Positions 42,549 to 50,860 of a DNA stretch of 64,000 bases are shown in pieces. The stretch's first letter is position 1; every line of letters begins with the position of its first letter. The notes below the pieces were generated by a model, which worked only from the letters and a program-made list of their open reading frames with translations, ran no database searches and was not told where the DNA came from. The translations under genes and the position numbers were made by a program. This DNA is from Salibaculum sp035270045 (GTDB lineage Bacteria; Pseudomonadota; Alphaproteobacteria; Rhodobacterales; Rhodobacteraceae). Where the stretch lies: NCBI RefSeq assembly GCF_035270045.1, contig NZ_DATFIP010000062.1:1-64000 (forward strand). The letters run 5' to 3'.

Positions 42549-44381
42549 ATGGTCAAGACGATCCGACTGACCGCCGCGCAGGCGCTGGTGAAATATATCG
42601 CCGCGCAGAAGAACGAGGATGGCGAGACCTTCATCGCCGGCTGCTGGGCCATCTTCGGCCATGGCAACGTGGCGGGCCTGGGCGAGGCACTCTATCCCGT
42701 GCAGGACGTGCTGCCGACCTACCGGGGGCACAACGAACAGACCATGGCCCATTGCGCCATCGCCTACGCCAAGCAGTTGCGGCGCAAGCGGGCCATGGCG
42801 GTGACATCGTCGATCGGTCCGGGGGCGACGAACATGGTCACGGCGGCGGCGCTGGCGCATGTCAACCGCTTGCCGGTGCTGCTGTTGCCCGGGGATGTCT
42901 TCGCAAATCGTGGTCCGGACCCGGTGCTGCAACAGATCGAGAATTTCGGTGATGGCACGGCCAGCGTGAACGACACCTTCAAGACCGTCAGCCGCTATTT
43001 CGACCGGATCAGCCGGCCCGAGCATTTGCTGACCGCGCTGCCGCGCGCCTTTCGCACCATGACCGATCCGGCCGACTGCGGCCCGGTGACGCTGTCGCTG
43101 TGCCAGGACGTCCAGGCCGAGGCTCATGATTACCCGGTCAGCTTCTTCGAACCGCAGGTCTGGCGGCCCCGCCGGGTGCGGCCCGACGCGACCGAGCTGG
43201 CGGCCATGGCCGATGTCGTGAAATCCGCGCGGCGGCCGGTGATCGTTGCGGGCGGCGGCGTGCATTATTCCGGCGCGACCGAGACGCTGAGGGCTTTTGC
43301 CGAGACCCACAACATCCCCGTCGCGGAAACCCAGGCGGGCAAATCCGCGCTGCCCTGGGACCATCCGCTGAACCTTGGTCCCATCGGCGTGACCGGTGGC
43401 GAACCGGCGAATACCGTCTGCGCCGAGGCCGACCTTGTGCTGGGCGTGGGCACGCGTTTCCAGGATTTCACCACGGGCAGCTGGGGGCTTTTCGCGAATC
43501 CCGATCGCCGCATCGCCTGCCTGAACGTGGCCGCCTATGATGCGGCCAAGCACAGTGCCGTGCCACTGGTGGCCGATGCGCGGGCCGGGCTGGAAGAACT
43601 GGGCGCCGTTCTGGGGGGGCATACTGCGCCGGGCGACATCGAGGGACTGAAACCGGCCTGGTTTGCCAAGGTCGATCCCGTCACCGCCCCGCCCGAGGAC
43701 ACCAACCAGCTTCCCACCGACATGCAGGTGGTGGGCGCGGTCCAGCGGCAGGCGACCGAGGACACGGTCGCCATGTGCGCTGCCGGCACCATGCCGGGCG
43801 AGCTGCACAAGCTGTGGAAGGCGGGCAGGCCCGGAAGCTACCACATGGAATACGGGTTTTCCTGCATGGGGTACGAGATCCCGGGCGCCATGGGGATCAA
43901 GATGGCCCAGCCCGGGGCCGACGTGATCTGCTTTACCGGCGATGGCACCTACATGATGGCCAATTCGGAAATGGCCACGGCGGCGATGATGGGCGTCAGC
44001 TTCACCGTTGTCGTCACCGACAACCGCGGCTTCGGTTGCATCAACCGCTTGCAGATGGGCACGGGCGGGGCCGAGTTCAATTGCATGCTCGACCACGCGG
44101 TCGGCGGCGAGAATTCGAACATCGACTTTGCCGCCCATGCGGCCGCGATGGGCGCCACCGCGCGAAAGGTTGCCAGCATCGCCGAGCTGGAAGAGGCGCT
44201 GGCCCGGCGCCACGACGTCACCGGGCCCTACGTCGTGGTTATCGACACCGATCCCTATCCCAGCACCGAACACGGCGGCACCTGGTGGGAAGTGGGCACG
44301 CCCGAGGTGTCCGACCGTGCCGAGGTCGCCGAGGCCCGCGCCCGTTACGAGGCCAACAAAGCGACGCAAAGGGCCGATTGA
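42549..44381 (+). CDS. iolD: 3D-(3,5/4)-trihydroxycyclohexane-1,2-dione acylhydrolase
   Basis: A 610-residue thiamine-diphosphate enzyme that opens the inositol ring to give 5-deoxy-glucuronate. The N-terminal pyrimidine-binding half contains YRGHNEQTMAHCAIAYAK with its catalytic Glu. The C-terminal half has the diphosphate/Mg motif GDGTYMMANSEMATAAMMG and VVVTDNRGFGCINRLQ. It is the only iolD copy in the window, so both inositol modules must pass through it. Its stop shares one base with the iolE start. Confidence 0.96.
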   Translation: MVKTIRLTAAQALVKYIAAQKNEDGETFIAGCWAIFGHGNVAGLGEALYPVQDVLPTYRGHNEQTMAHCAIAYAKQLRRKRAMAVTSSIGPGATNMVTAAALAHVNRLPVLLLPGDVFANRGPDPVLQQIENFGDGTASVNDTFKTVSRYFDRISRPEHLLTALPRAFRTMTDPADCGPVTLSLCQDVQAEAHDYPVSFFEPQVWRPRRVRPDATELAAMADVVKSARRPVIVAGGGVHYSGATETLRAFAETHNIPVAETQAGKSALPWDHPLNLGPIGVTGGEPANTVCAEADLVLGVGTRFQDFTTGSWGLFANPDRRIACLNVAAYDAAKHSAVPLVADARAGLEELGAVLGGHTAPGDIEGLKPAWFAKVDPVTAPPEDTNQLPTDMQVVGAVQRQATEDTVAMCAAGTMPGELHKLWKAGRPGSYHMEYGFSCMGYEIPGAMGIKMAQPGADVICFTGDGTYMMANSEMATAAMMGVSFTVVVTDNRGFGCINRLQMGTGGAEFNCMLDHAVGGENSNIDFAAHAAAMGATARKVASIAELEEALARRHDVTGPYVVVIDTDPYPSTEHGGTWWEVGTPEVSDRAEVAEARARYEANKATQRAD

Positions 44382-45286
44382 TGAGTGTGAAACTGGGTAT
44401 ATCCCTGATCGCCTGGCAGAACGACGACCTGCCGGCGCTCACGGCGGATTTCACCACCGAGGGTGCGATGGAGGACGCGGGCCGGATCGGCTATTCGGGC
44501 GTCGAACGCGGCCGTCGGATGCCGCCGGATACCGAGGGGTTGCGTGCCTATCTCGACCGCTACGGCGTCGCACTCTGCGGCGGCTGGTGTTCGGGCAACC
44601 TCATGCTTGACGACCTGGAGACGGAAAAGGCGACGATCCGGGCCCAGGTCGACCAGTTCGCGGCGCTGAATGCGCCCTGCCTGGTCTATGCGGAGTGTTC
44701 CAACACCATCCAGGGCGACCAGGACCGCCCTGTGCGCCAGCGGCCCAAGTTGACCCGTGACGAGGTCATGGGCTACGCGGCCCGGTTGTCGGAGCTGGCG
44801 AAATGGTCCGCCGAGCGGGGCTGCCGTCTGGCCTATCATCACCACATGGGCGCGATGGTGCAGGATGCCGAGGATATCGACTGGCTCATGGAAGGGTCCA
44901 CGTCCGATCTGACGCTGCTGTTCGACACCGGCCATCTGCACTTTGCCGGGGCCGACCCGCTTGCCGTGCTGGACAGATGGGGGCACCGGGTCAGCCACGT
45001 GCACTTCAAGACCGTGCGCCAGCCGGTACTGGACTGGGTTCGGGCCGAGGATCGCAGCTTTCTCGACGGTGTGGCGCACGGTGTTTTCTCGGTGCCGGGC
45101 GACCCGGAGGGCTGTATCGACTTCCAACCCATCACGGATCGTCTCAAGGCGATGGACTACGACGGCTGGATCGTGGTCGAGGCCGAACAGGACCCGGCCA
45201 AGGCGCCACCGCATCGCTACTCGAAAATGGGCTTCGATCATCTTGCCGAAATCTGCACCCGTTCGGGGCTGGAGATCGGGCACTAG
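44381..45286 (+). CDS. iolE: myo-inosose-2 dehydratase
   Basis: A 301-residue TIM-barrel lyase converting scyllo-inosose to the trihydroxycyclohexanedione substrate of IolD. VKLGISLIAWQNDDLP, YHHHMGAMVQ, LLFDTGHLHFAGADP and VSHVHFKTV hold the metal ligands and are diagnostic of IolE. It starts in the TGATG overlap with iolD. It is clearly distinct from the MocC-like protein at 31209-32102. Confidence 0.93.
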   Translation: MSVKLGISLIAWQNDDLPALTADFTTEGAMEDAGRIGYSGVERGRRMPPDTEGLRAYLDRYGVALCGGWCSGNLMLDDLETEKATIRAQVDQFAALNAPCLVYAECSNTIQGDQDRPVRQRPKLTRDEVMGYAARLSELAKWSAERGCRLAYHHHMGAMVQDAEDIDWLMEGSTSDLTLLFDTGHLHFAGADPLAVLDRWGHRVSHVHFKTVRQPVLDWVRAEDRSFLDGVAHGVFSVPGDPEGCIDFQPITDRLKAMDYDGWIVVEAEQDPAKAPPHRYSKMGFDHLAEICTRSGLEIGH

Positions 45287-45343
45287 GCTTCGCCGGCCCC
45301 CGCGCGGGGTCAACACCACCACCATGAACTGCAGGAGGAAATC

Positions 45344-46525
45344 ATGGTAAAATCGGAACTCGGGCACGTCGGCTATTTCGACCGGGAGTCCTGCGATCTG
45401 GACGAATTCAAGGTGTTGACCTCGCAGAACCTGACAGCGGGGGATGTCCCCCATGCCGCGGGGATCGAGAAGAATGTCCCGCTCTACGACATGGAGAGCC
45501 TGCGTCCCGCCCTGGAGGACCCGGAACGCCGCCGCGCCCTGCTGGCGGAATGGGGTCGTGTCTTTCGGTCCTCGGCGGGTGTCATCGCGCTGAAACGGGC
45601 CTATGCGGACACCTCGGTCATCGACCGGGCCAGCGAGATCTTCCGACGGATCATCGTCGAGGAACGGGAATCCGCGGCCGGCAAGGGCGATCATTTCGCC
45701 GCGGCCGGAGCCAATGACCGGATCTGGAATTCGCTGCAAAAACAATGCGTGAAGGACCCCGAAGGCTTTGCCCTCTATTTCGGCAACGCGTCCTTGGCGG
45801 CAGCGGCCGAGGCCTGGCTGGGTCCGAACTACCAGATGACGGCGCAGGTCAATCAGGTCCGGCCCGGCGGCAAGGCGCAGACGGCACACCGGGATTATCA
45901 CCTGGGGTTCATGAGTGCCGAGGAGGCCATGCGCTATCCCGCCCACGCCCACGAGGTGACCGCGACCCTGACGCTTCAGGGGGCCGTCGCCCATGTGGAC
46001 ATGGCCGTGGAAAGCGGACCGACCAAGCTGCTGCCTTTCAGCCAGCTTTACGGGCCGGGATATGTGGCCTTTCATGACGAGGGCTTTCGCGACTGGTTCG
46101 AAGAGGCCCATGTCCAGGTGCCGTTGGAAAAGGGCGATGCGGTCTTCTTCAACCCGGCGGTGTTCCATGCCGGCGGCGAGAACCGCACCGCCGATGTCGA
46201 ACGCCTGGTGAACCTGCTTCAGGTCTCGTCGGCCTTTGGCCGGTCGCTGGAAGCGGTGGACCGCCGCACCATGGCGCAGGCCCTGCTACCCGAGCTGGTC
46301 AAGCTCAAGCAGGGCGGCGCGATGGGGGTCACCGACCTGGACGCGGCGATCGCCGCCTGCGCCGAGGGCTACCCCTTCCCGACCAACCTCGACACCGATC
46401 CGCCGGTTGGCGGGTTGGCCCCGCCCAGCATGGCCGCTTTCATGCGCCAGGCGCTGCAAGAAGGCTGGACCGCCGCGCAGTTCGCGCGCACCCTGGCCGA
46501 CCAGCAGGCCCGGCAGGCGGCCTGA
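45344..46525 (+). CDS. Phytanoyl-CoA dioxygenase (PhyH) family Fe(II)/2-oxoglutarate oxygenase
   Basis: A 393-residue oxygenase. The iron ligands are H182 and D184 in AHRDYH and H275 in VFHAGGENRT, with R281 for 2-oxoglutarate. It lies inside the inositol operon, between iolE and iolB, with CAGGAGGAA before the ATG. No PhyH protein belongs to the standard inositol pathway. A role in hydroxylating or demethylating a modified inositol on its way to myo-inositol is plausible (inference). Confidence 0.82.
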   Translation: MVKSELGHVGYFDRESCDLDEFKVLTSQNLTAGDVPHAAGIEKNVPLYDMESLRPALEDPERRRALLAEWGRVFRSSAGVIALKRAYADTSVIDRASEIFRRIIVEERESAAGKGDHFAAAGANDRIWNSLQKQCVKDPEGFALYFGNASLAAAAEAWLGPNYQMTAQVNQVRPGGKAQTAHRDYHLGFMSAEEAMRYPAHAHEVTATLTLQGAVAHVDMAVESGPTKLLPFSQLYGPGYVAFHDEGFRDWFEEAHVQVPLEKGDAVFFNPAVFHAGGENRTADVERLVNLLQVSSAFGRSLEAVDRRTMAQALLPELVKLKQGGAMGVTDLDAAIAACAEGYPFPTNLDTDPPVGGLAPPSMAAFMRQALQEGWTAAQFARTLADQQARQAA

Positions 46526-46529
46526 GCGG

Positions 46530-46733
46530 GTGTTCAACCTGCGCCACCCCTTCTTTCGGCCGCTCGCGACGCGGGCGGTCGTCACGGGGGTGGCGCTTGG
46601 TTGGGCGCTGTTCGAACTGGTCAATGGCAACGCCGGATGGGCCGCGATCTTCGGCGCCTTCGGTGGGCTCTGTGTTTACGAATTCTTCCTGGTCTTCGAC
46701 CCGGAGAACTACAAGGACAAGGATGATGGCTGA
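46530..46733 (+). CDS. Small two-helix membrane protein (DUF3329-like)
   Basis: A 67-residue protein starting with GTG (46530), 4 bases after the PhyH stop, and overlapping iolB. It begins FNLRHPFFRPLATR and has two hydrophobic segments, VVTGVALGWALFELV and WAAIFGAFGGLCVYEFFLVF. The layout resembles short DUF3329 proteins of Rhodobacteraceae (from memory). Its place in the inositol operon may be incidental. Confidence 0.6.
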   Translation: MFNLRHPFFRPLATRAVVTGVALGWALFELVNGNAGWAAIFGAFGGLCVYEFFLVFDPENYKDKDDG

Positions 46734-47532
46734 CCTTCTGTGCAGACCTTTCGGTACCCATGGTGAAGTCCACCGTATCACCCCGGAAAGCGCCGGCTGG
46801 CGTTATGTCGGTTTTTCGCTTCACCGTCTGCAGCCGGGCGAGACGGCCGCCGACACCACGGGCGAGCGCGAAGCGATCCTTGTCATGGTCGAGGGCAAGG
46901 CACGGATGCAGGCCGCAGGGCAGGACTGGGGCGTGCTGGGCGACCGGATGGATGTCTTCGAAAAGACCCCGCCGCATTGCCTTTACGTGCCGACTGACAG
47001 CGACTGGTCGGCGGTTGCCGAAACCCACTGCACCATAGCCGTCTGTTCCGCCCCGGGCACCGGCGGGCATCCGGCCCGCCGCATCGGCCCCGAGGGCATC
47101 GAGTTGACCGAGCGCGGCAAGGGCAACAACACGCGCTATATCAACAACATCGCCATGGAGGGCGAGGACTACGCCGATCGTCTGCTCGTCACCGAGGTCT
47201 TCACCCCCGACGGCAACTGGTCGTCCTATCCCAGCCACCGTCATGACGAGGATGACTACCCCCGCATCACCTACCTGGAAGAGACTTACTACCACCGCCT
47301 CAACCCGTCGCAGGGCTTCGGCCTGCAGCGGGTCTACACCGAGGACGGGACCCTAGACGAGACCATGGCCGTTTCCGACGGCGACGTGGTGCTGGTGCCG
47401 CGCGGGCATCACCCCTGCGGCGCGCCCTACGGGTTCGAGATGTACTATCTCAACGTCATGGCCGGCCCGCTGCGCAAGTGGCGTTTCCAGGCCGATCCGG
47501 CGGTGAAATGGATCATGGACCGCGACGCCTGA
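46726..47532 (+). CDS. iolB: 5-deoxy-glucuronate isomerase (second copy)
   Basis: A 268-residue bicupin IolB with SSYPSHRHDEDDYPR (metal-binding cupin), EETYYHRLNPSQGFGLQRVY and HHPCGAPYGFEMYYLNVMAG. This is closer to classical IolB than the copy at 28166-29023. The ATG at 46726 is 8 bases after AAGGA; ATG 46723 is also possible. It overlaps the small membrane-protein gene and ends the operon. Confidence 0.93.
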   Translation: MADLLCRPFGTHGEVHRITPESAGWRYVGFSLHRLQPGETAADTTGEREAILVMVEGKARMQAAGQDWGVLGDRMDVFEKTPPHCLYVPTDSDWSAVAETHCTIAVCSAPGTGGHPARRIGPEGIELTERGKGNNTRYINNIAMEGEDYADRLLVTEVFTPDGNWSSYPSHRHDEDDYPRITYLEETYYHRLNPSQGFGLQRVYTEDGTLDETMAVSDGDVVLVPRGHHPCGAPYGFEMYYLNVMAGPLRKWRFQADPAVKWIMDRDA

Positions 47533-47543
47533 GAGGGCAGGGA

Positions 47544-47566
47544 CGGGCGGCGCCACCGGCCGCCCG
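47544..47566. terminator. Hairpin after iolB, convergent with znuA
   Basis: CGGGCGGC (47544-47551) pairs with GCCGCCCG (47559-47566) around a 7-base loop, between the ends of iolB and znuA. There is no U tract on either side. Confidence 0.4.
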
Positions 47567-47574
47567 CGCCCGGG

Positions 47575-48597
47575 TCACAGGCAGTCGGCCAGTGTGCTGG
47601 CCAAGCCGCGCATCATTGCGGGGTAAAGCTCCGGTCCCGGCGCCAGGTCCGACCCCAGCGGGTCCAGCACTCCGGTGCTGGCCTCGGACCCTTCCATGAC
47701 CGCCGTCACGATGCCGGGGTCGAACTGCGGTTCCGCCAGGACGCAGGTCACGCCCTGTTCGTCGACGCGGGCCCGGATTTCGGCGATGCGCGCGGGGCTC
47801 GGATCTGTCGCGTCCGAGAGCGAGATTGCCCCAGAGGCGGGCAGATCGAAGGCCGACTCGAAATACTGGTAGGCGTCGTGAAAGACGATGAACCTGCCAT
47901 CACGCACCGGGTCGAGCATCGCGTCGATGTCGTTCGACAGGCTGTCCAGCTCCGCGCGGGCTGCCGTCGCATTCGCGAAGTAGGCGCCGGCGTTGCCGGG
48001 GTCGGCTTGCGAAAGCTGGGCGGCGATGGCGTTCAGCCAGACGGCGGCGTTGTCGGGCGAAAGCCAGGCGTGGGGGTCATGCGCGCCGTGATCATGGCCC
48101 GCGTGGGCGTCCTCATGGTCGCCGCGGCCCTCATCGTCATGATTATCATGCCCGTGATCATCATGACCCTCGTCCCCATGGTTGTCATGCTCGTCGTGGG
48201 CGTGCTCTTCCTCTCCATGATCGTGGACATGCGCCTCGAACAACGCGCCCTCCCGGATCGGCAACCGGGTCACGCCATCGGCCTCTAGCAGTTCGGTGAC
48301 CGCGGCGCCGGTGGCCACGGTGCTGATGGCGTCCGCCAGCCATGGCGTCAGGCCGGGGCCGATCCAGAAGACCAGGTCGGCCTCTTGCAGGGCGGCGGCC
48401 TCGGAGGGGCGCAGGCTGTATTCATGGGGGGTGGCGCCCGGGGCGACGATCAGGTCCGGGGTGCCGATCCCTTCCATGACGCGTGCCACCAGCGAATGAA
48501 CAGGCGCGATGTCCACGGCCACGTCCGGCACATCGGCCAGCGCGGTTCCGGCCATGAGCGTGGCGGCGACAGAGAGGGGCAGGCGGGTTCTGGACAT
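47575..48597 (-). CDS. znuA: Zinc ABC transporter, periplasmic binding protein
   Basis: A 340-residue cluster IX binding protein with signal peptide (ending near ALADV). Zinc ligands lie in GATPHEYSLR (H58), DPHAWLS (H176) and the later FHDAYQYF. Residues 123-173 form a His/Asp/Glu-rich loop that collects zinc and is typical of ZnuA. The ATG at 48597 has GGAG upstream; an ATG at 48609 is less likely. It is divergent from zur. Confidence 0.95.
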   Translation of the reverse strand: MSRTRLPLSVAATLMAGTALADVPDVAVDIAPVHSLVARVMEGIGTPDLIVAPGATPHEYSLRPSEAAALQEADLVFWIGPGLTPWLADAISTVATGAAVTELLEADGVTRLPIREGALFEAHVHDHGEEEHAHDEHDNHGDEGHDDHGHDNHDDEGRGDHEDAHAGHDHGAHDPHAWLSPDNAAVWLNAIAAQLSQADPGNAGAYFANATAARAELDSLSNDIDAMLDPVRDGRFIVFHDAYQYFESAFDLPASGAISLSDATDPSPARIAEIRARVDEQGVTCVLAEPQFDPGIVTAVMEGSEASTGVLDPLGSDLAPGPELYPAMMRGLASTLADCL

Positions 48598-48639
48598 CGG
48601 CGTCTCCATGTGATTGTGTAACATTAGTGGCTGAATAGA

Positions 48640-48654
48640 TGATATGAGATAACA
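48640..48654. promoter_or_regulatory. Candidate Zur box between znuA and zur
   Basis: TGATATGAGATAACA resembles the TGTTAT-N3-ATAACA form of alphaproteobacterial Zur sites, with one broken pair. TGTAACATTA at 48617-48626 is a further half-site. The location between znuA and zur-znuCB fits, although the box touches the proposed zur start codon. Confidence 0.4.
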
Positions 48655-49193
48655 TGACAAGCCTTGAAGTGGGCACCGATACAGGCACCGAGAGAAGCCC
48701 CGACCATCCCGCCGAGCCGGTGGGCTTCGGGACGCACGACCACGCCAGTTGCATTTCCGACGGGTTGGCCCAGGCCGAGGCCCAATGCGCCGCCGAAGGC
48801 TTGCGTCTGACCCCCGTGCGGCGCAAGGCGCTGGAAATCCTGCTGCAGGAGCATCGCGCACTGGGCGCCTACGATATGCTCGACCGGCTGCGCGGTGCGG
48901 GATTCGGCTCGCAGCCGCCGGTAGCCTACCGGGCGCTGGAGTTCCTGGTGGCCAACGGCTTTGCGCACAAGATCGAGTGCCTCAATGCCTTCATCGCCTG
49001 CGCCCATCCCGGCGCGCGGCACACGCCCGCCTTCATGATCTGCCGTGCCTGCGAATCGGTGGCCGAGGCCCAGGCCGCACCCGCCCGCGGCAGCCTTGGC
49101 AAGGCCGCGCGCGCCACCGGGTTCCGTATCGAGCGCACGGTGGTCGAGGCAGAGGGCCTCTGCCCCGCCTGCCAGGACGGTGGCGCGCAATGA
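48654..49193 (+). CDS. zur: Zinc uptake regulator, Fur family
   Basis: A 179-residue Fur-family repressor. GLRLTPVRRKALEILLQEHR is the winged-helix start, GAYDMLDRLR and PPVAYRALEFLVANGF follow, and the structural zinc cysteines lie in CRACE and CPAC. The first 20 residues are not conserved, so translation may begin a little downstream. It overlaps znuC by 4 bases. Confidence 0.9.
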   Translation: MTSLEVGTDTGTERSPDHPAEPVGFGTHDHASCISDGLAQAEAQCAAEGLRLTPVRRKALEILLQEHRALGAYDMLDRLRGAGFGSQPPVAYRALEFLVANGFAHKIECLNAFIACAHPGARHTPAFMICRACESVAEAQAAPARGSLGKAARATGFRIERTVVEAEGLCPACQDGGAQ

Positions 49194-49948
49194 GCCTGAT
49201 CGCCGCGGAAAGCCTCAGCGCGGGCTACGGCGCCGATCCGGTGCTGCGCAACGTGTCCTTCGCGATCGAGCCGGGAGAGATCGTCACCGTGGTCGGCCCC
49301 AACGGGTCTGGCAAGACGACGCTGCTGCGCACGCTGATCGGGGCGCTGCGCCCCACGGCGGGGCGTATCCGCCGCAAGCCCGGCCTGCGGGTCGGATACG
49401 TGCCGCAGAAACTGCACATTGACCGGACCCTGCCGATGACCGTCGAGCGGTTCCTGCGCCTGCCGGGCCGCAGTTCTCGGGCCGCCTGTTCCCGCGCGCT
49501 CGAGAGTGCCGGTGTGCCGGACCTGTTGCAGCGGCAGATGGCGGGCCTGTCGGGCGGTCAGTTCCAGCGCGTCCTGCTGGCGCGTGCCTTGATCGAGACG
49601 CCGGACCTTCTTTTGCTGGACGAGGCGACGCAGGGGCTCGACCAGCCCGGCTCTGCCGCCTTCTATACCCAGATCGACGCGGTCCGGCACGGGACCGGCT
49701 GCGCGGTGCTGATGATCAGTCACGAGTTGCACGTCGTCATGAGCGCCTCGGACCGGGTGATCTGCCTCAACGGCCATGTCTGTTGCCAGGGCACCCCGGC
49801 GGTGGTTTCGGCGGCGCCGGAATACCGCGCGCTCTTCGGGAGCGGCACGGGGGGGGCGCTGGCGCTCTACCGGCACGATCACGACCACAGTCACGACCAT
49901 GACGGGGCCTGCACCCACGACCAGCCCGGCAAGGAGGCCGCCGAGTGA
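49190..49948 (+). CDS. znuC: Zinc ABC transporter, ATP-binding protein
   Basis: A 252-residue ATPase with Walker A GPNGSGKTT, signature LSGGQFQR and Walker B LLLLDEATQGLD. YVPQKLHIDRTLPMTV is the Q-loop region typical of ZnuC. The C-terminus carries a His/Asp-rich tail (RHDHDHSHDHDG) that may bind zinc. It overlaps zur and znuB. Confidence 0.95.
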   Translation: MSLIAAESLSAGYGADPVLRNVSFAIEPGEIVTVVGPNGSGKTTLLRTLIGALRPTAGRIRRKPGLRVGYVPQKLHIDRTLPMTVERFLRLPGRSSRAACSRALESAGVPDLLQRQMAGLSGGQFQRVLLARALIETPDLLLLDEATQGLDQPGSAAFYTQIDAVRHGTGCAVLMISHELHVVMSASDRVICLNGHVCCQGTPAVVSAAPEYRALFGSGTGGALALYRHDHDHSHDHDGACTHDQPGKEAAE

Positions 49949-50748
49949 TGCTGGACGATTTCATGACCCGCGCCGTGCTGGCCGGGGTCGGCGTGGCCAT
50001 TGCCGCGGCCCCGCTGGGCAGTTTCGTGGTCTGGCGCCGGATGGCCTATTTCGGCGATGCCACCGCGCATGCGGCGATCCTCGGCGTGGCGCTTTCGCTG
50101 GCCTTGCAGGTGTCGATCTTTGCCGGGGCCATGGCGGTGGCCCTGGCCATGGCGCTGACCGTCACGGCGCTGTCGGGGCGCGGCTATGCCATGGACACGC
50201 TGCTTGGGGTGCTCGCGCATTCGGCGCTGGCCTTCGGACTGGTCGCGGTGTCCTTCCTGTCGGGAATCCGCATCGACCTGATGGCCTATCTCTTTGGCGA
50301 CATCCTGGCGGTGTCGCGCGGCGACCTGGCGGTGATCTGGGGCGGCGCGGCGCTGGTCGTCGGGCTGATCGGCTGGCGCTGGTCGGCGCTTCTGACCGCC
50401 ACCCTGAACGAGGAACTGGCGCATGCCAGCGGTATAAACCCGCGCCGCGAACAACTGGTGCTGACCCTCGCGCTTGCGATCACCGTGGCCGTGGCGATCA
50501 AGGTGGTCGGCGTGCTGCTGATCGCGGCCATGTTGATCATTCCGGCAGCCGCGGCGCGGCCGCTGGCCCGCACGCCTGAACAGATGGCCCTGATCGCGGC
50601 AGTCCTCGGCAGCGGCTCGGCCATCGTGGGGCTGCGCGCGGCCTATGTCCTCGACACGCCGGCGGGGCCGTCGATTGTCTGTGTCGCGGCGCTGGTCTTT
50701 CTGACCACCAGCCTTTTGCAGGGGCTCATGGTGGGGCAGGGGCGCTGA
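49948..50748 (+). CDS. znuB: Zinc ABC transporter, permease
   Basis: A 266-residue ABC-3 permease with about eight membrane spans. VVWRRMAYFGDATAHAAILG is the family N-terminal motif and VVGVLLIAAMLIIPAAAA the conserved late helix. The ATG shares one base with the znuC stop; a GTG at 49945 is an alternative and AAGGAGG lies upstream. Confidence 0.94.
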   Translation: MLDDFMTRAVLAGVGVAIAAAPLGSFVVWRRMAYFGDATAHAAILGVALSLALQVSIFAGAMAVALAMALTVTALSGRGYAMDTLLGVLAHSALAFGLVAVSFLSGIRIDLMAYLFGDILAVSRGDLAVIWGGAALVVGLIGWRWSALLTATLNEELAHASGINPRREQLVLTLALAITVAVAIKVVGVLLIAAMLIIPAAAARPLARTPEQMALIAAVLGSGSAIVGLRAAYVLDTPAGPSIVCVAALVFLTTSLLQGLMVGQGR

Positions 50749-50776
50749 CGATCGGCGCGCGCGCAGGTTCCGGTCT

Positions 50777-50790
50777 CTGATCTGGATCAA
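50777..50790. promoter_or_regulatory. FNR-type box upstream of the Rrf2 gene
   Basis: CTGATCTGGATCAA matches the FNR/FnrL consensus TTGAT-N4-ATCAA at all but the first base. It lies 71 bases upstream of the Rrf2-family gene start, a workable activation distance. Confidence 0.55.
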
Positions 50791-50860
50791 TCAAATCCGG
50801 CACGGTATATGCGACAAATCGACCGGCTGGCCGACAGCTCCAAGAAGATGGATCCATGAC

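Noticed and set aside
42543..44369. Long open frame on the - strand opposite iolD
   Set aside because: High GC at third positions keeps antisense frames open; the product matches nothing and iolD is unambiguous.
45298..45309. Short CCCCGCGCGGGG palindrome after iolE
   Set aside because: Loop-less GC palindromes of this size are expected by chance in DNA of this composition.
48061..48240. Apparent tandem repeats rich in CAT/ATG/GTC
   Set aside because: These are codons of the ZnuA metal-binding loop, not a DNA repeat or CRISPR array.
47878..48288. Open frame on the + strand that looks like a hydrophobic membrane protein
   Set aside because: It is the antisense of the His/Asp-rich loop of znuA: CAT/GAT codons read backwards give Met/Ile/Val-rich sequence. 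The znuA frame explains the DNA.
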